Positions 34,857 through 45,080 are shown, counted from the first letter of the stretch. The stretch: 64,000 bases of DNA from an uncultured Pseudomonadota bacterium (GCA_902826775.1 CADEHE010000004.1:451561-515560); one strand, 5' to 3'. The notes: a model not told the origin generated them from the sequence alone. Translations and numbers: made by a program.

Positions 34857-36131
34857 ATGTTCGCTGCATTGCGCCAACCGATCCTTCCCATCGTCCAACA
34901 GCATGCCGAGGAGTCGACGATTTTGCGCAACACGCGCTCAGTGCTGGTGAAGGGGCCGCACGTTAAGCTACATGAACTAGACCGCATGGATGATCGCATC
35001 GCCGCCCATTTGGACGGACTTGCAGCAGCTGGGGAGTCTGGCTGGACGCTGTGCGAAGAAACGCTTGAGAATCCCGGTGTCGGTAAAGTGTTTTCCGCCG
35101 TTGTACGGACCATCGAGGACAACAACTCCAAACGGCTTGGAAAACTGATCGCCTTAGCGGAGGTCGCTCCCGAGTCGCAGCGCGGTCTTCTGTCCGCTTT
35201 CGGTTGGGTTGAGCCACGGTACCTGAAACGCGCGATCAACGCTCTGCTCGTTTCACCCAACGCGTTTTTCCGTCAGGTAGGGATCGCCGCATGCGCGATG
35301 CATCGAGTCGATCCTGGCGCGGCGCTGAATGCAGCAGTGATCGATGCCGACCCGTCATTGCGCGCGCGCTCACTGCGCGCCGCTGGGCAATGCGGACGTC
35401 GTGATTTACTCACCGTATGCACGGACGCATTATCGGACCAGCATGAGGCTTGCCGGTTTTGGGCGGCGCATTCCGCCGTGCTGTTGGGCCAGCGCGGCAA
35501 AGCAGTTAGGGTACTGAAAGAGCTCGCCCTGAGCGCCAGCCCGTTTCGCGATCGCGCACTCCAACTTGCGCTTAAGGTCATCGATCTCTCACGGGCGAAC
35601 GAACTGCTTAAGGCTCTCGGGCAAGAACCGGCCAACATCCGCGCCCTTATCCGCGGCGCAGGCATTGTCGGCGATCCTCAATACGTGCCATGGCTGATCA
35701 AGCAAATGGCGGACTTAAAGCTCACGCGCTTAGCAGGCGAAGCATTCAGCTTGATAACTGGCCTCGACCTCGCCTACCTCGATCTTGAGCGCAAGCCGCC
35801 GGAAAACTTCGAACCTGGCCCGAACGACGATCCCGACAATGACAACGTGGCGATGGACGAGGACGACAGTTTGCCGTGGCCCGATCCCGAAAAAGTGCAA
35901 GCCTGGTGGTCAGCTCATTCGCAGCGCTTTACGCCGGGCACACGCTACTTCATGGGCGAAGACCTCACTTGGGAGCATTGCTTCAAAGTGCTGAAGGACG
36001 GTTACCAGCGCCAACGCATTGCCGCAGCGCAGTGGCGCTGCGTGCTGCGGCCCGGCACGATGCTCTTTAACACTGCCGCACCGGCTTGGCGGCAAGCGGC
36101 GGAGTTGAAGCGGCTGGAAGCGCAATCATGA
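34857..36131 (+). CDS. TIGR02270-type HEAT-repeat protein of T6SS loci
   Basis: A 424-residue protein. The start (PILPIVQQHAEESTILRNTRSVLVKGPHVKLHELDRMDDRIAAHLDGL) and the C-terminal (YFMGEDLTWEHCFKVLKDGYQRQRIAAAQWRCVLRPGTMLFNTAAPAWRQ) match the TIGR02270 family, found in T6SS cassettes with DUF2169 and DUF4150. The centre is HEAT-like (SLRARSLRAAGQCGRRDLL; EACRFWAAHSAVLLGQRGKAV). Cytoplasmic, role unknown. The last four bases overlap the next small gene. Confidence 0.85.
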   Translation: MFAALRQPILPIVQQHAEESTILRNTRSVLVKGPHVKLHELDRMDDRIAAHLDGLAAAGESGWTLCEETLENPGVGKVFSAVVRTIEDNNSKRLGKLIALAEVAPESQRGLLSAFGWVEPRYLKRAINALLVSPNAFFRQVGIAACAMHRVDPGAALNAAVIDADPSLRARSLRAAGQCGRRDLLTVCTDALSDQHEACRFWAAHSAVLLGQRGKAVRVLKELALSASPFRDRALQLALKVIDLSRANELLKALGQEPANIRALIRGAGIVGDPQYVPWLIKQMADLKLTRLAGEAFSLITGLDLAYLDLERKPPENFEPGPNDDPDNDNVAMDEDDSLPWPDPEKVQAWWSAHSQRFTPGTRYFMGEDLTWEHCFKVLKDGYQRQRIAAAQWRCVLRPGTMLFNTAAPAWRQAAELKRLEAQS

Positions 36132-36304
36132 ATACCAGCGCTGCCGTCGGCACGCTCTGCGCCATCCTCGGCGCTGTGTTCTTAGTATTGGCTGCCGCTG
36201 ATTTTGCACAGCGAGGTATGACCGCGACACCGGCGCGCAAGGCTTGGTTGCTTACCGGCGGCATATTCAGCGCCGTGGGCGCGTATTTGCTTATGCGCTA
36301 TTGA
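36128..36304 (+). CDS. Small two-helix membrane protein
   Basis: A 58-residue protein starting at the ATGA overlap with the TIGR02270 gene. Two hydrophobic segments are visible (TLCAILGAVFLVLAAADFA and LLTGGIFSAVGAYLLM). No family recognised. Translational coupling suggests it works with the preceding protein. Confidence 0.65.
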   Translation: MNTSAAVGTLCAILGAVFLVLAAADFAQRGMTATPARKAWLLTGGIFSAVGAYLLMRY

Positions 36305-36436
36305 GAAATCCACGCCTAGTGTGCCCGGTGCCGGACAAGCAAGATACGATGTTGAACTTACCAGGTTGAAAGCGGCAAATATTACAAACAAGCGCCTGCG
36401 CTAACCGCACGAAGCGCTTAGAACAAAGGAATAGTT

Positions 36437-37915
36437 GTGGAGTTGGTGTTATCGATTCTAAGTTACAAAGGCCGTCGACCAGCCGAGGCGGTCTCGCAGC
36501 GTTTTTCCACTGAGGGCGGCACGATCGGGCGCGCACCGGCAAGCACGATGGTGCTGCGCGACCCAGATCAGTACGTGTCTCGCACGCACGCGAGCATCGA
36601 GTATCGCGGCGATGCGTTCTTTATCACGGCGCTGGGCAAGAATCCGGTCGAGATCAATGGCCAGTCGCTGCCGCAAGGGCAGCGGCGCACGGTGGGCGAA
36701 GGCGACGAGATTGTCATCGGGGAATACACGTTGGAAGCGCGCTTGCTTGGAGCTGCGCCCGCATCGCGGCAAGCCATCGATTTGCCGGCATCGGCCCTGC
36801 ACACAGAGGCCATTAGGTCGGATGCATCGATTGACGAACCGATCCGCACTTCAAGCGAGGTAAGCGCGTTTGGCGTTTCGCTCTTCGGCGGCAGTGTGCC
36901 GCAAGAGGCATCGCCGTCTTATGCGCCGCAGCAACGCGCAACGCAGAGCAATCATGTGCCAGCGATCAACCAGCCGATGCCGGCTATGCGCCCCGTGAAC
37001 ACGCCTGGTGCGCAGGCGCTGCTTGGGGATTGGGACCCTTTTGCAGATCATGGGGATAACCAACCCCCGCAACCTCAGGCTGCTTCCGCATCCGAATCGA
37101 CCTCCCCGCGCTATAGGCCGTCTGGCGGGTATCCTGGTAATGGTATATATCCGCTATTAAGATGTAAGGCTACTGAGGGAGATATAGAGTTACCTGTATT
37201 GAACAATACTGGCCAAACGCCCACGCTAAAGCAGCCCTCCCTCGCAGAATTGGTGAGTGCGGCAGAACAGGTTAGCGAGCAAGCGCCCGTTTACAACCCG
37301 GCTCAGGCGGTTCGTGCGTTGCTGGCCGCGGCGGGCGTGCCTGACATCGAAGAGACCGCGCTGCGCGATCCTGATCTTATGAAGTTGGTCGGCGAACTGC
37401 TGCGCGAGGCGATCGACGGTTTGCATCGCGCGCTACGCGTGCGGGCCGCAACCAAGCGTGAACTGCGGGCCGATCAAACCTTGATGGAAGTCGCGGGCAA
37501 TAATCCGCTCAAGTTCACGCCGGATTCCACCGAGGCGCTGCGCTACTTGCTCGCCCCGCGCAGCGGTACGGGTTTCTTGCCACCGGTGCGCGCGGTGCGC
37601 GAAGCTTTTGGTGACGTGCAGGCACACAATCTTGCCGTGATGGCTGGTGTGCGAGCCGCGCTGTACGCCGTGTTCGCTCGCTTCGACCCGCGCGAAGTGG
37701 AAAAGCGCCTCGACAAGCAAGGTATGCTGGACAAGCTAATGCCCGCGAACCGCAAAGCGCGTATGTGGGACTTGATGGTGCAACTGCACGCCACTAGCGT
37801 AAAAGAAGCGCAAGACGACTTCGACCGTTTGTTCAGCGAGGCTTTTTCCAAAGCTTACCAGGAGCAGATGCGGAAACTGCGTGGAAACGGGAAGGCTGCG
37901 CAGGCGGGGTCGTAG
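36437..37915 (+). CDS. tagH: T6SS FHA-domain protein TagH (copy 1)
   Basis: A 492-residue protein from GTG 36437 (AAAGGA upstream). The N-terminal FHA domain (residues 1-100) has GTIGRAPAST, SRTHASIEY and KNPVEINGQSL, the phosphothreonine-binding residues. A long linker follows, then the C-terminal TagH/Fha region (LKFTPDSTEALRYLLAPR, FLPPVRAVREAFGDVQAHNLAVMAGVRAAL, EAFSKAYQEQM). It likely reads the PpkA phosphorylation signal. The linker at 37130-37215 is locally AT-rich with rare codons (ATA, TTA, AGA). It is paralogous to the FHA gene at 50003-51439. Confidence 0.93.
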   Translation: MELVLSILSYKGRRPAEAVSQRFSTEGGTIGRAPASTMVLRDPDQYVSRTHASIEYRGDAFFITALGKNPVEINGQSLPQGQRRTVGEGDEIVIGEYTLEARLLGAAPASRQAIDLPASALHTEAIRSDASIDEPIRTSSEVSAFGVSLFGGSVPQEASPSYAPQQRATQSNHVPAINQPMPAMRPVNTPGAQALLGDWDPFADHGDNQPPQPQAASASESTSPRYRPSGGYPGNGIYPLLRCKATEGDIELPVLNNTGQTPTLKQPSLAELVSAAEQVSEQAPVYNPAQAVRALLAAAGVPDIEETALRDPDLMKLVGELLREAIDGLHRALRVRAATKRELRADQTLMEVAGNNPLKFTPDSTEALRYLLAPRSGTGFLPPVRAVREAFGDVQAHNLAVMAGVRAALYAVFARFDPREVEKRLDKQGMLDKLMPANRKARMWDLMVQLHATSVKEAQDDFDRLFSEAFSKAYQEQMRKLRGNGKAAQAGS

Positions 37916-38161
37916 GTCCTCGAAACAAACAAGCTCCCGACGGAGGCAGAGCAGCGAATCTCCGGCGCTCTTCCCCGGATTCTATTTCATCCCATCTGGA
38001 CTGCGCCAATTGCGATCGGTATTTCGAGGAGTGCAGTTCGTAGCTCGTAGCTCGCAAACTCAACGCTCAGCCCCAAATCACACCTGACTGAGTGGGGATT
38101 CGCAGCCGCGTATTGCCAATAATGTGCGAATTCTCATCGCGGCAACGGCGGATCTCTTCGT

Positions 38162-38689
38162 ATGCAAGCTCTACGAGCTCAACATCGGAAACTCTATGCG
38201 GGGTGCTGGCTGGCCGTGGCCCTATTTGCCGCAGCCGGTTGCGCCAAGCCAAAACCGCCCGCTCCTCCACCTGAACCGACCCTGCTGCGCCTGAGCGTCG
38301 TTGCGTCGGATGACGTCAACCCGGATATCAAGGGGCGCGCTTCGCCGATTTCGGTGCGCATCTATGAGTTGAAATCGGTGAGCGGTTTCTCCGGCGCTTC
38401 GTTCATGGAGTTGTACGAGAAAGACAAAGACGTGCTTGCCGCCGACATGCAATCGCGTGAGGTGGTGCAACTGGCGCCAAAGGGCGACAAATCCTTCCCC
38501 GAGAAGGAGGTCAAAGCCGATACCACTCACCTCGCCGCCTTTGCCGGCTACCGCGACTGGCAGCATGCGCGCTGGAGCGCAGTGACCGCCATTCCGGCGC
38601 GAAAAATCAGCAAAGTAGCAGTGCGCGTCGACAAGCTCGGCGTATCGCTACAGTTGACCGAAGTACCTCACCCACCGAAACAGAAATAG
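38162..38689 (+). CDS. tssJ: T6SS outer-membrane lipoprotein TssJ
   Basis: A 175-residue lipoprotein: signal WLAVALFAAAGCAKP with lipobox Cys, then the TssJ core (LRLSVVASDDVNPDIKGRASPISVRIYELKSVSGFSGASFMELYEKDKDVL). TssJ anchors the TssL-TssM complex to the outer membrane. The start is poorly defined because no strong RBS is seen; an initiator further downstream is possible. The 246 bases between the FHA gene and this gene hold no other feature I can support. Confidence 0.93.
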   Translation: MQALRAQHRKLYAGCWLAVALFAAAGCAKPKPPAPPPEPTLLRLSVVASDDVNPDIKGRASPISVRIYELKSVSGFSGASFMELYEKDKDVLAADMQSREVVQLAPKGDKSFPEKEVKADTTHLAAFAGYRDWQHARWSAVTAIPARKISKVAVRVDKLGVSLQLTEVPHPPKQK

Positions 38690-38703
38690 GCGCGCGGCCC
38701 GCC

Positions 38704-40041
38704 ATGTGGAACAGCAAAGTGATTTGGTCGGAGGGGATGTTTCTTCAGCCCCACCACTTCCAACAACAAGAGCGCTACCTTCACAACGTCATTGAGCAAC
38801 GCACGCAGCATCTGCGGCCATTCTCGTGGGGATTCTCCGAGCTAAAGCTCGACCAGCAGGCGCTCGCCCTGGGCGAAATTGCCATTTCCTCCGCACGCGG
38901 CGTGCTCGAGGATGGCACGCCCTTCTGCATTCCGGAGGACTGCGCGCCCCCGCCCAGCATCGCCGTCCCTGCCGATGCAAAAAACGCGGTGGTCGTGCTG
39001 ACGCTGCCGGTGCGCCGCCGAGAAATGGACGAGGTGGACGCTCAGGACAGCCCGGACAGTCTGGCACGTTGGAGCAGCGGCGAATACAGCGTGCGCGACA
39101 GCAACCTGGGCCAAGAAGAAAACTACGCGCCCATGGAGGTCGGCAAGTTAAGGCTACGCTTGAATCTCGAGAGTGCCGTCACCGGCGGGTACGCCCGTCT
39201 TGGCGTGGTGCGCGTACTGGAGCGCCGTCCGGATAACTCGCTCGTGTTGGACGAGGACTACATGCCCCCCTGCCTCGGTTATCACGCCTGCGCGCGCCTA
39301 TCCAAGTTCGTGCGCGAACTGCTGAGCCTGTTGCACCAGCGCGGTGAAGCGCTGGCCAAACAAGTGCTAGGCGTACGCGGTGGCGCGGTCGCGGAAATCG
39401 CGGATTTTCTGCTACTGCAAGTCATCAATCGCTACGAACCGCTATTGGCGCACATTGCCGAGGTTCGCCAACTGCACCCCGAAGCGCTTTATCAAACTTG
39501 CGTAATGCTGGCGGGCGATCTGGCAACGTACTCGCGCGAGACGAAGCGGCCGCGGGAGTTTCCCGCTTACCGGCATGCCGATCTGTGGGCCACGTTTGCA
39601 CCGCTGATCGAAGACTTGCGCCGTTCGCTCTCGCTTGTCATCGAACGCAACGCGATTGAGGTGCCGATCGAACAGTTGAAGCACGTGCGTATCGCGCGTG
39701 TACCGGATCGCAACCTAGTGCGCGATGCGACTTTGGTGCTTGCAGTAAATGCGCAGATGCCGGCTAACGCGGTGCGCGAGCGCTTTCCCGCGCAATCGAA
39801 GATTGGGCCGGTGGAGCGCATCAAAGAACTTGTCGCCAATAACATCTCGGGCATACAACTCGATCCATTGCAAGTCGCGCCAAGGCAAATTCCGTTCCAC
39901 AAGGGCTATGTTTACTTCGAGTTCGACCGCAAGACGCAGGGTGAGCTTTGGCGGATGGTTGAAACCTCGCCTGATGTGGCAATCCACGTCGCGGGCGAAT
40001 TCCCCGGGCTCGAAATGGAGTGCTGGGCAATAAGAGAGTGA
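38704..40041 (+). CDS. tssK: T6SS baseplate protein TssK
   Basis: A 445-residue TssK, starting 15 bases after tssJ. The opening SKVIWSEGMFLQPHHFQQQERYLH is diagnostic, and FSWGFSELKLDQQALALGEIAI, LGYHACARLSKFVRELLSLLHQRGEALA and ELVANNISGIQLDPLQVAPRQIPFHKGYVYFEFD are conserved. TssK links the baseplate wedge to the membrane complex. Confidence 0.96.
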   Translation: MWNSKVIWSEGMFLQPHHFQQQERYLHNVIEQRTQHLRPFSWGFSELKLDQQALALGEIAISSARGVLEDGTPFCIPEDCAPPPSIAVPADAKNAVVVLTLPVRRREMDEVDAQDSPDSLARWSSGEYSVRDSNLGQEENYAPMEVGKLRLRLNLESAVTGGYARLGVVRVLERRPDNSLVLDEDYMPPCLGYHACARLSKFVRELLSLLHQRGEALAKQVLGVRGGAVAEIADFLLLQVINRYEPLLAHIAEVRQLHPEALYQTCVMLAGDLATYSRETKRPREFPAYRHADLWATFAPLIEDLRRSLSLVIERNAIEVPIEQLKHVRIARVPDRNLVRDATLVLAVNAQMPANAVRERFPAQSKIGPVERIKELVANNISGIQLDPLQVAPRQIPFHKGYVYFEFDRKTQGELWRMVETSPDVAIHVAGEFPGLEMECWAIRE

Positions 40042-40083
40042 AACACGAGGCGATTGGACCGAGAACCATGCTTCCCCGCTGTC

Positions 40084-40103
40084 GTCCTCGCGGAAGCGAG
40101 GAC
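40084..40103. repeat. REP-like hairpin between tssK and tssL
   Basis: Perfect 8-bp inverted repeat GTCCTCGC / GCGAGGAC around GGAA, preceded by TGTC and followed by CCA like the element at 27705. The open frame of the next gene reaches into it (40106), another reason to prefer the later tssL start. Confidence 0.6.
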
Positions 40104-40147
40104 CCATGCGCGTTACCGCACTATGCAAATACATTGACAGAACAATC

Positions 40148-41482
40148 ATGAAGATGCGCGATCCTTTCGACCCCTTCACCACCGAAGACCAAACTGAAGG
40201 CACCGTCCTTAAGCCCAACAGCGGCGGGCGTCGGCCGGTCAACCCCAATGCCACCCTGATTCGCAGCGTGGCGACCAGTGCGCCAGTTGATCTGACGCGC
40301 TTCACCGCACTCAATCCCCTGGTTGGCGCAGCAAACCCGCTGCTGATTCTGGTACCTCAACTGCGCGGCACGGTGAGTCATTCCGATCTCAGCGCACTGC
40401 GGGCTAACCTCACCCATGCCATCAAGGAATTCGAATCCACTGCCCATGGCCGCGGTATTGCGCAAGTGACTATATTGACCGCCCGCTACTGCCTGTGCGC
40501 GCTGCTCGATGAAACCATCATGGCGATGCCTTGGGCTGGCACTTGGGGTGCGAACAGCTTGCTGGTGACTTTTCATAATGACAATCTCGGCGGCGAGAAA
40601 TTCTTTGTCATCCTCGAACGCGCTCTGCAAGATTCGCGTACGAATGTCGATCTGCTCGAGTTTCTTCACCTCTGTTTGTCATTTGGCTTTCAGGGACGCT
40701 ACCGACTTACTGAAGGCGGGCGTGAGCGACTGGACGAGTGGCGCGATCGCTTGTATCGAGCGATTCGCGCCGTGCGGGGCGAATTCGAGCGGGAGTTATC
40801 GCCATTTTGGAAGGGTGTTATCGACAAGCGCAATCCGTTGGTACGCATTGTTCCGCTCTGGGTGGTCGGTACAGTGGCGGGCGCACTACTTACAGGGCTC
40901 TACGTGCTGCTGAGCCTGCGCTTGAATCGCGAGTCCGACCCAGTGTTGCGGGAGTTGGTGAGTATCCCCGGCAATGCCTTCGAGCCCAAGCCCGTGCTCC
41001 TACCGCCCCCAGCAGATCCTAAGCTGAGCGCGTTTCTTGCCCCAGAGATCGCGCAGAACTTGGTGCGCGTCGAGGAGACGGCGTTGCGCGCCAAAGTAAC
41101 GATCATCGGCGATGGGTTTTTCGGCTCCGGCAGTGCATCGATCAGCCCGGCTTATCTAGCCTTGATTGCACGCATCGGTGCTGCCATGCATTCGACGCCG
41201 GGGCACGTCGAAGTGGTTGGCCACACCGATGACCGGCGCATGGTCTCCGCCCGTTTCCCGTCGAATTGGCATCTATCGGAGGCGCGCGCGCAAGAAGTCA
41301 TGCGGCTGCTGATCGAAGCCGGCAACGAGCCGGAACGCTTCCGTGCAATCGGCCGTGGCGATGCGGAGCCCCTCGTAGCCAATGACACCCCCGCTAACCG
41401 CGCACGCAATCGGCGCGTGGAGATCATTGTTTCGGGTAGCGGTAGCGCCGTCGTGGCAAAGAACAACGCATCAGCTCAGTAG
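40148..41482 (+). CDS. tssL: T6SS membrane protein TssL (DotU) with OmpA-like domain
   Basis: About 444 residues from ATG 40148 (the frame is open from 40106). The DotU/IcmH domain has ARYCLCALLDETIMAMPWAG, FFVILERALQDSRTNVDLLEFLHLCLSFGFQGRYRL. One transmembrane segment (PLWVVGTVAGALLTGLYVLLSL) leads to a periplasmic OmpA/peptidoglycan-binding domain (VEVVGHTDDRRMVSARFPSNWHLSEARAQEVMRLL, ending NRRVEIIVSG). It is thus an extended TssL that can bind peptidoglycan by itself. tssM follows after seven bases. Confidence 0.94.
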   Translation: MKMRDPFDPFTTEDQTEGTVLKPNSGGRRPVNPNATLIRSVATSAPVDLTRFTALNPLVGAANPLLILVPQLRGTVSHSDLSALRANLTHAIKEFESTAHGRGIAQVTILTARYCLCALLDETIMAMPWAGTWGANSLLVTFHNDNLGGEKFFVILERALQDSRTNVDLLEFLHLCLSFGFQGRYRLTEGGRERLDEWRDRLYRAIRAVRGEFERELSPFWKGVIDKRNPLVRIVPLWVVGTVAGALLTGLYVLLSLRLNRESDPVLRELVSIPGNAFEPKPVLLPPPADPKLSAFLAPEIAQNLVRVEETALRAKVTIIGDGFFGSGSASISPAYLALIARIGAAMHSTPGHVEVVGHTDDRRMVSARFPSNWHLSEARAQEVMRLLIEAGNEPERFRAIGRGDAEPLVANDTPANRARNRRVEIIVSGSGSAVVAKNNASAQ

Positions 41483-41489
41483 GTGGCGC

Positions 41490-44400
41490 ATGTTTGCTAT
41501 GTTATTTGGATTCTTCAAGAAGCCTTGGGTATTGTCGCTGCTCGGTCTGTTGGCCTTGCTCGCACTGATCTGGTGGGGCACACCCTTGCTGGGCTTTGGT
41601 AGGCCTCGTACTTACTACCCGCTGGAGGGAGCGCAGCCTCGGTTCATGCTGATGGCGGCAGTAACATTGCTGTGGTTCGCACGCAGGATTTGGCAAACGC
41701 TCACGGCGCTGCGCACCAACGCGCAGATGCTGCAAGGGCTTGCGGCCAAGCAGCCGAAGCAGCCTAGTGCGAGCGAGCGCGAATCGAAACAGCAAGTCGA
41801 TGAATTGCGCGAACGCATGGAGGAAGCGGTCGGCATTCTGAAGAAGGCCAAGGTCGGCAGCGCGTGGGGGCAGCAGTACATTTACCAGCTGCCGTGGTAC
41901 ATCATCATCGGCGCGCCTGGCTCGGGCAAGACCACCATGCTGGTCAATTCCGGCATCAAGTTCCCGTTGGCGGATCGACTCGGCAAGGGAGCGATCAAGG
42001 GCGTCGGCGGCACGCGCAATTGCGATTGGTGGTTCACCGACGAAGCTGTGCTCCTCGATACAGCCGGCCGCTATACCACTCACGACAGTGACCCAACCGT
42101 GGATGCCGGCGCATGGAAAGGATTTCTTGATCTATTAAAGCGCTATCGCCGGCGCAGACCGATCAATGGCGTTCTGCTCGCTATCAGCATTGCCGATCTG
42201 TTGCAGCAGCCGGCCGGCGAGCGTCAGGCGCATGCGATGCAACTCAAAGCGCGTATCCAGGAATTGCACGAGCATTTCGGCATCCGTTTTCCGGTTTATG
42301 TGATGTTCACCAAATGCGACTTGCTCCCCGGGTTCAACGATTTCTTTAACAGCTATGGGCGCGAAGAGCGTGAGCAAGTGTGGGGCATGACGTTCCCGTT
42401 GGAGGATACGACCAACATTGTGGACGCCATGCCGACCTTCGCGGCCAACTTTGCGGCTTTGGAGCGGCGGTTGCACGAGCGGCTGCTCGACCGCACACAG
42501 CAAGAGCGCGACCCGCAACGCCGGGTTGCCTCCTACATGTTTCCAACGCAGTTCAGCTCGCTCGCCGAAGTAACCGAGCGGTTTTTGAACGAAGTGTTCC
42601 AGCCAACCAAGTTCGAAGAGCGCACCATGCTGCGCGGCGTGTACTTCACCAGCGGAACGCAGGAAGGCACGCCGATCGACCGGTTGATGGGATCTATTGC
42701 GAGCACATTCGCACTCGAGCGTGCGCACGTTGCCGCGCCGACCGGCGCTGGTAAGAGTTTCTTCATCACACGCATGCTGCGTGAGATCGTGTTCCGCGAA
42801 GCAGGGCTCGCCGGCACAAACCTCAAACTGGAGCGCAAACGGCGATGGTTGCAGGGGGCCGCATATGCCGCTGCAGCGGCGGTCTCGCTGGTAACTGCTT
42901 TGGCTTGGTTTACCAGCTACGAGCGCAATCGTTCTTACGTGCGGGAGGTTGCTCAAAGCACTGAACGGATAAAGCAGCAGCTTCACAATATCAGCCTGAA
43001 CGATTCGCAGACCAATAGCTTGCTGCCTATCCTCGACTCAATCGAGGCCATGCCCGGCGGGTACGCCGACCGCGAAAAGTCAACGCCTTGGCTCATGGGG
43101 TTAGGTCTCTATCAAGGCAACAAGCTAGGATCAGAGGCGAGTGACGCCTATCACCGCTCGCTGGAAAGAGTGTTGCTACCCAAGATCCTGCGCCGGCTCG
43201 AGCAACAAATTCAGGAGAGCGGCGGTAACCTCGATTTCTTGTTCGAAGCGTTGCGCGCTTATCTAATGATCGGCGACAGTAAACGCTTCAACGCTGAACC
43301 CATCGTCGCGTGGTTGGATTTCGATTGGGAGCAACGCCCGCAAGAAGTCTCGGCCGATCAGCGTAAGAAGCTGCTGGCGCACACGACTGCCTTGCTCGAG
43401 CGCGGCGTGCCGACGGTAGGTGTGGCGCGCGACGCAGCCCTGATCGAACATGCGCGGCAAGCGCTAGTGAGCCTGCCGCTCGCCCAGCGCGTCTACAGCC
43501 AACTGAAACAGGCTCGCGACGTCGCCGAACTCCCCGAATTACGGCTAAGCGATGTTTCTGGCCGCGATGGCGCCCTCGTGTTCGTGCGCAAAAGCGGAGC
43601 TTCGCTGTCTAAGGGCATTCCAGGCCTTTTTACATACGACGGCTACCACAACACATTCAAAGAGAAGATCGACAGAGCCTCAGAGGAGATTGTCGCGGAC
43701 AGCTGGATACTCGGCCCGCACGCGAAGGCGGAAGCGGACGATAAAGCCAAGATCAGCGACGAGGTGCGACGCCTGTATTTCGAAGAGTATACGAAGCAGT
43801 GGGATCGGGTGCTCGCCGATCTGACCGTAATGCCCTTTACCGACGTCAACCGCGCCGCCCTAGTGCTCAATGTCTTATCAAATCCGAGCGAATCACCGCT
43901 CAAGAAGTTGCTGCAAGCCATCAAGCGGGAAACCCAGCTGCATCGTCCTCCGGAGGGGAAGGTGTCGGAGACGGTTGCGAGCGTCACCGGAACGCTGGAT
44001 AACCTCAAGGGGAAACTGACTGCGAAATTCGGTAAAGCAGCAGCAGTCGGTGCCGTCGCACCTAATGCGCCGAGCGCTCCCGAAACGGTGATCAACACTC
44101 ACTTCGCACGCCTGCATGAGTTCGTTGATGGCAACGGAAAAGGCGGCGGCGCGCCATTGGACAACACTATCACTTTGCTCAACGATTTGAATGCGTATTT
44201 AGGTGCGGTAGTCAGCGCGCTACAAAGTGGCCAGCAGCCGCCACCGCCTACGCCGCAGAATGCGCAGACGCTGCAGCAGATTCGACTGGCCGCGCCGCGC
44301 AGCCCTGCGCCGGTTGGCGCAATGATGACGCAAGTGGCCAACGGGACACGCGCGATCCTCGTTCGCGGTTCGGATTCTCTGGTGAACACCGATTGGCGCG

Positions 44401-45080
44401 GCAATGTGCTGCCGCTGTGCCGTAAGGGTATTCTCGGGCGTTATCCTTTCGCGCACGGCGCCGCGCAGGAAGTAACGCGCGAAGATTTCGGCACATTCTT
44501 CGCGGCCGGCGGCACGATCGATGCATTCTTTCAGCGCAATCTCAAGGAGTTGGTCGACACCAATCGAGACCCATGGCAGGTGCGCTCCTTCGACGGTACG
44601 CGTTTGCCGCTCTCGGGGAGTGCTCTGAATTCGCTACAAAACGCCGCTAAGATCCGCGACGTATTCTTCCGCGGCGGCGGGCAGAATGCGGCGATCAGCT
44701 TTGAACTAAAGCCGCTCACCATGGACGCAGAACTCACCAAATTCACGCTCGACGTAGACGGACAAGTTCTGCGCTACGACCATGGGCCACAGATGGCGGC
44801 GCCGATGCGCTGGCCCGGCCCGAGGGGCGGCAACCAGGTCAATCTGGAGTACGAACCGCCGGGACCTGGAGGACGCAAGGCGGTCTCGGTCGATGGTGCC
44901 TGGGCCCTATTCCGGCTATTCGACAAGGCGCGCATGGAAGCTACCAAAGATCCGGCGCGGTTCGAGATCACCTTCGATTTGGACGGCCGCAGCATCACGC
45001 TGGAACTGCGCGCAAGCAGCGTGGTGAATCCATTTCGCTTCGCTGCAATGGAACGCTTCCAGTGTCCGGAGACGCTGTAA
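41490..45080 (+). CDS. tssM: T6SS inner-membrane core protein TssM (IcmF)
   Basis: A 1196-residue IcmF/TssM. Two N-terminal transmembrane segments (KPWVLSLLGLLALLALIWWG; FMLMAAVTLLWFARRIW) and a third near residue 455 (AAYAAAAAVSLVTALAWF). Intact Walker A GAPGSGKT lies at about residues 141-148, then GGTRNCDWWFTDEAVLLDTAGRYTTHD. The periplasmic half ends with the conserved IcmF C-terminus (WPGPRGGNQVNLEYEPPG; FEITFDLDGRSITLELRASSVVNPF). The start at 41490 agrees with the family and follows tssL; the open frame begins earlier. It overlaps tagF by 19 bases. Confidence 0.96.
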   Translation: MFAMLFGFFKKPWVLSLLGLLALLALIWWGTPLLGFGRPRTYYPLEGAQPRFMLMAAVTLLWFARRIWQTLTALRTNAQMLQGLAAKQPKQPSASERESKQQVDELRERMEEAVGILKKAKVGSAWGQQYIYQLPWYIIIGAPGSGKTTMLVNSGIKFPLADRLGKGAIKGVGGTRNCDWWFTDEAVLLDTAGRYTTHDSDPTVDAGAWKGFLDLLKRYRRRRPINGVLLAISIADLLQQPAGERQAHAMQLKARIQELHEHFGIRFPVYVMFTKCDLLPGFNDFFNSYGREEREQVWGMTFPLEDTTNIVDAMPTFAANFAALERRLHERLLDRTQQERDPQRRVASYMFPTQFSSLAEVTERFLNEVFQPTKFEERTMLRGVYFTSGTQEGTPIDRLMGSIASTFALERAHVAAPTGAGKSFFITRMLREIVFREAGLAGTNLKLERKRRWLQGAAYAAAAAVSLVTALAWFTSYERNRSYVREVAQSTERIKQQLHNISLNDSQTNSLLPILDSIEAMPGGYADREKSTPWLMGLGLYQGNKLGSEASDAYHRSLERVLLPKILRRLEQQIQESGGNLDFLFEALRAYLMIGDSKRFNAEPIVAWLDFDWEQRPQEVSADQRKKLLAHTTALLERGVPTVGVARDAALIEHARQALVSLPLAQRVYSQLKQARDVAELPELRLSDVSGRDGALVFVRKSGASLSKGIPGLFTYDGYHNTFKEKIDRASEEIVADSWILGPHAKAEADDKAKISDEVRRLYFEEYTKQWDRVLADLTVMPFTDVNRAALVLNVLSNPSESPLKKLLQAIKRETQLHRPPEGKVSETVASVTGTLDNLKGKLTAKFGKAAAVGAVAPNAPSAPETVINTHFARLHEFVDGNGKGGGAPLDNTITLLNDLNAYLGAVVSALQSGQQPPPPTPQNAQTLQQIRLAAPRSPAPVGAMMTQVANGTRAILVRGSDSLVNTDWRGNVLPLCRKGILGRYPFAHGAAQEVTREDFGTFFAAGGTIDAFFQRNLKELVDTNRDPWQVRSFDGTRLPLSGSALNSLQNAAKIRDVFFRGGGQNAAISFELKPLTMDAELTKFTLDVDGQVLRYDHGPQMAAPMRWPGPRGGNQVNLEYEPPGPGGRKAVSVDGAWALFRLFDKARMEATKDPARFEITFDLDGRSITLELRASSVVNPFRFAAMERFQCPETL

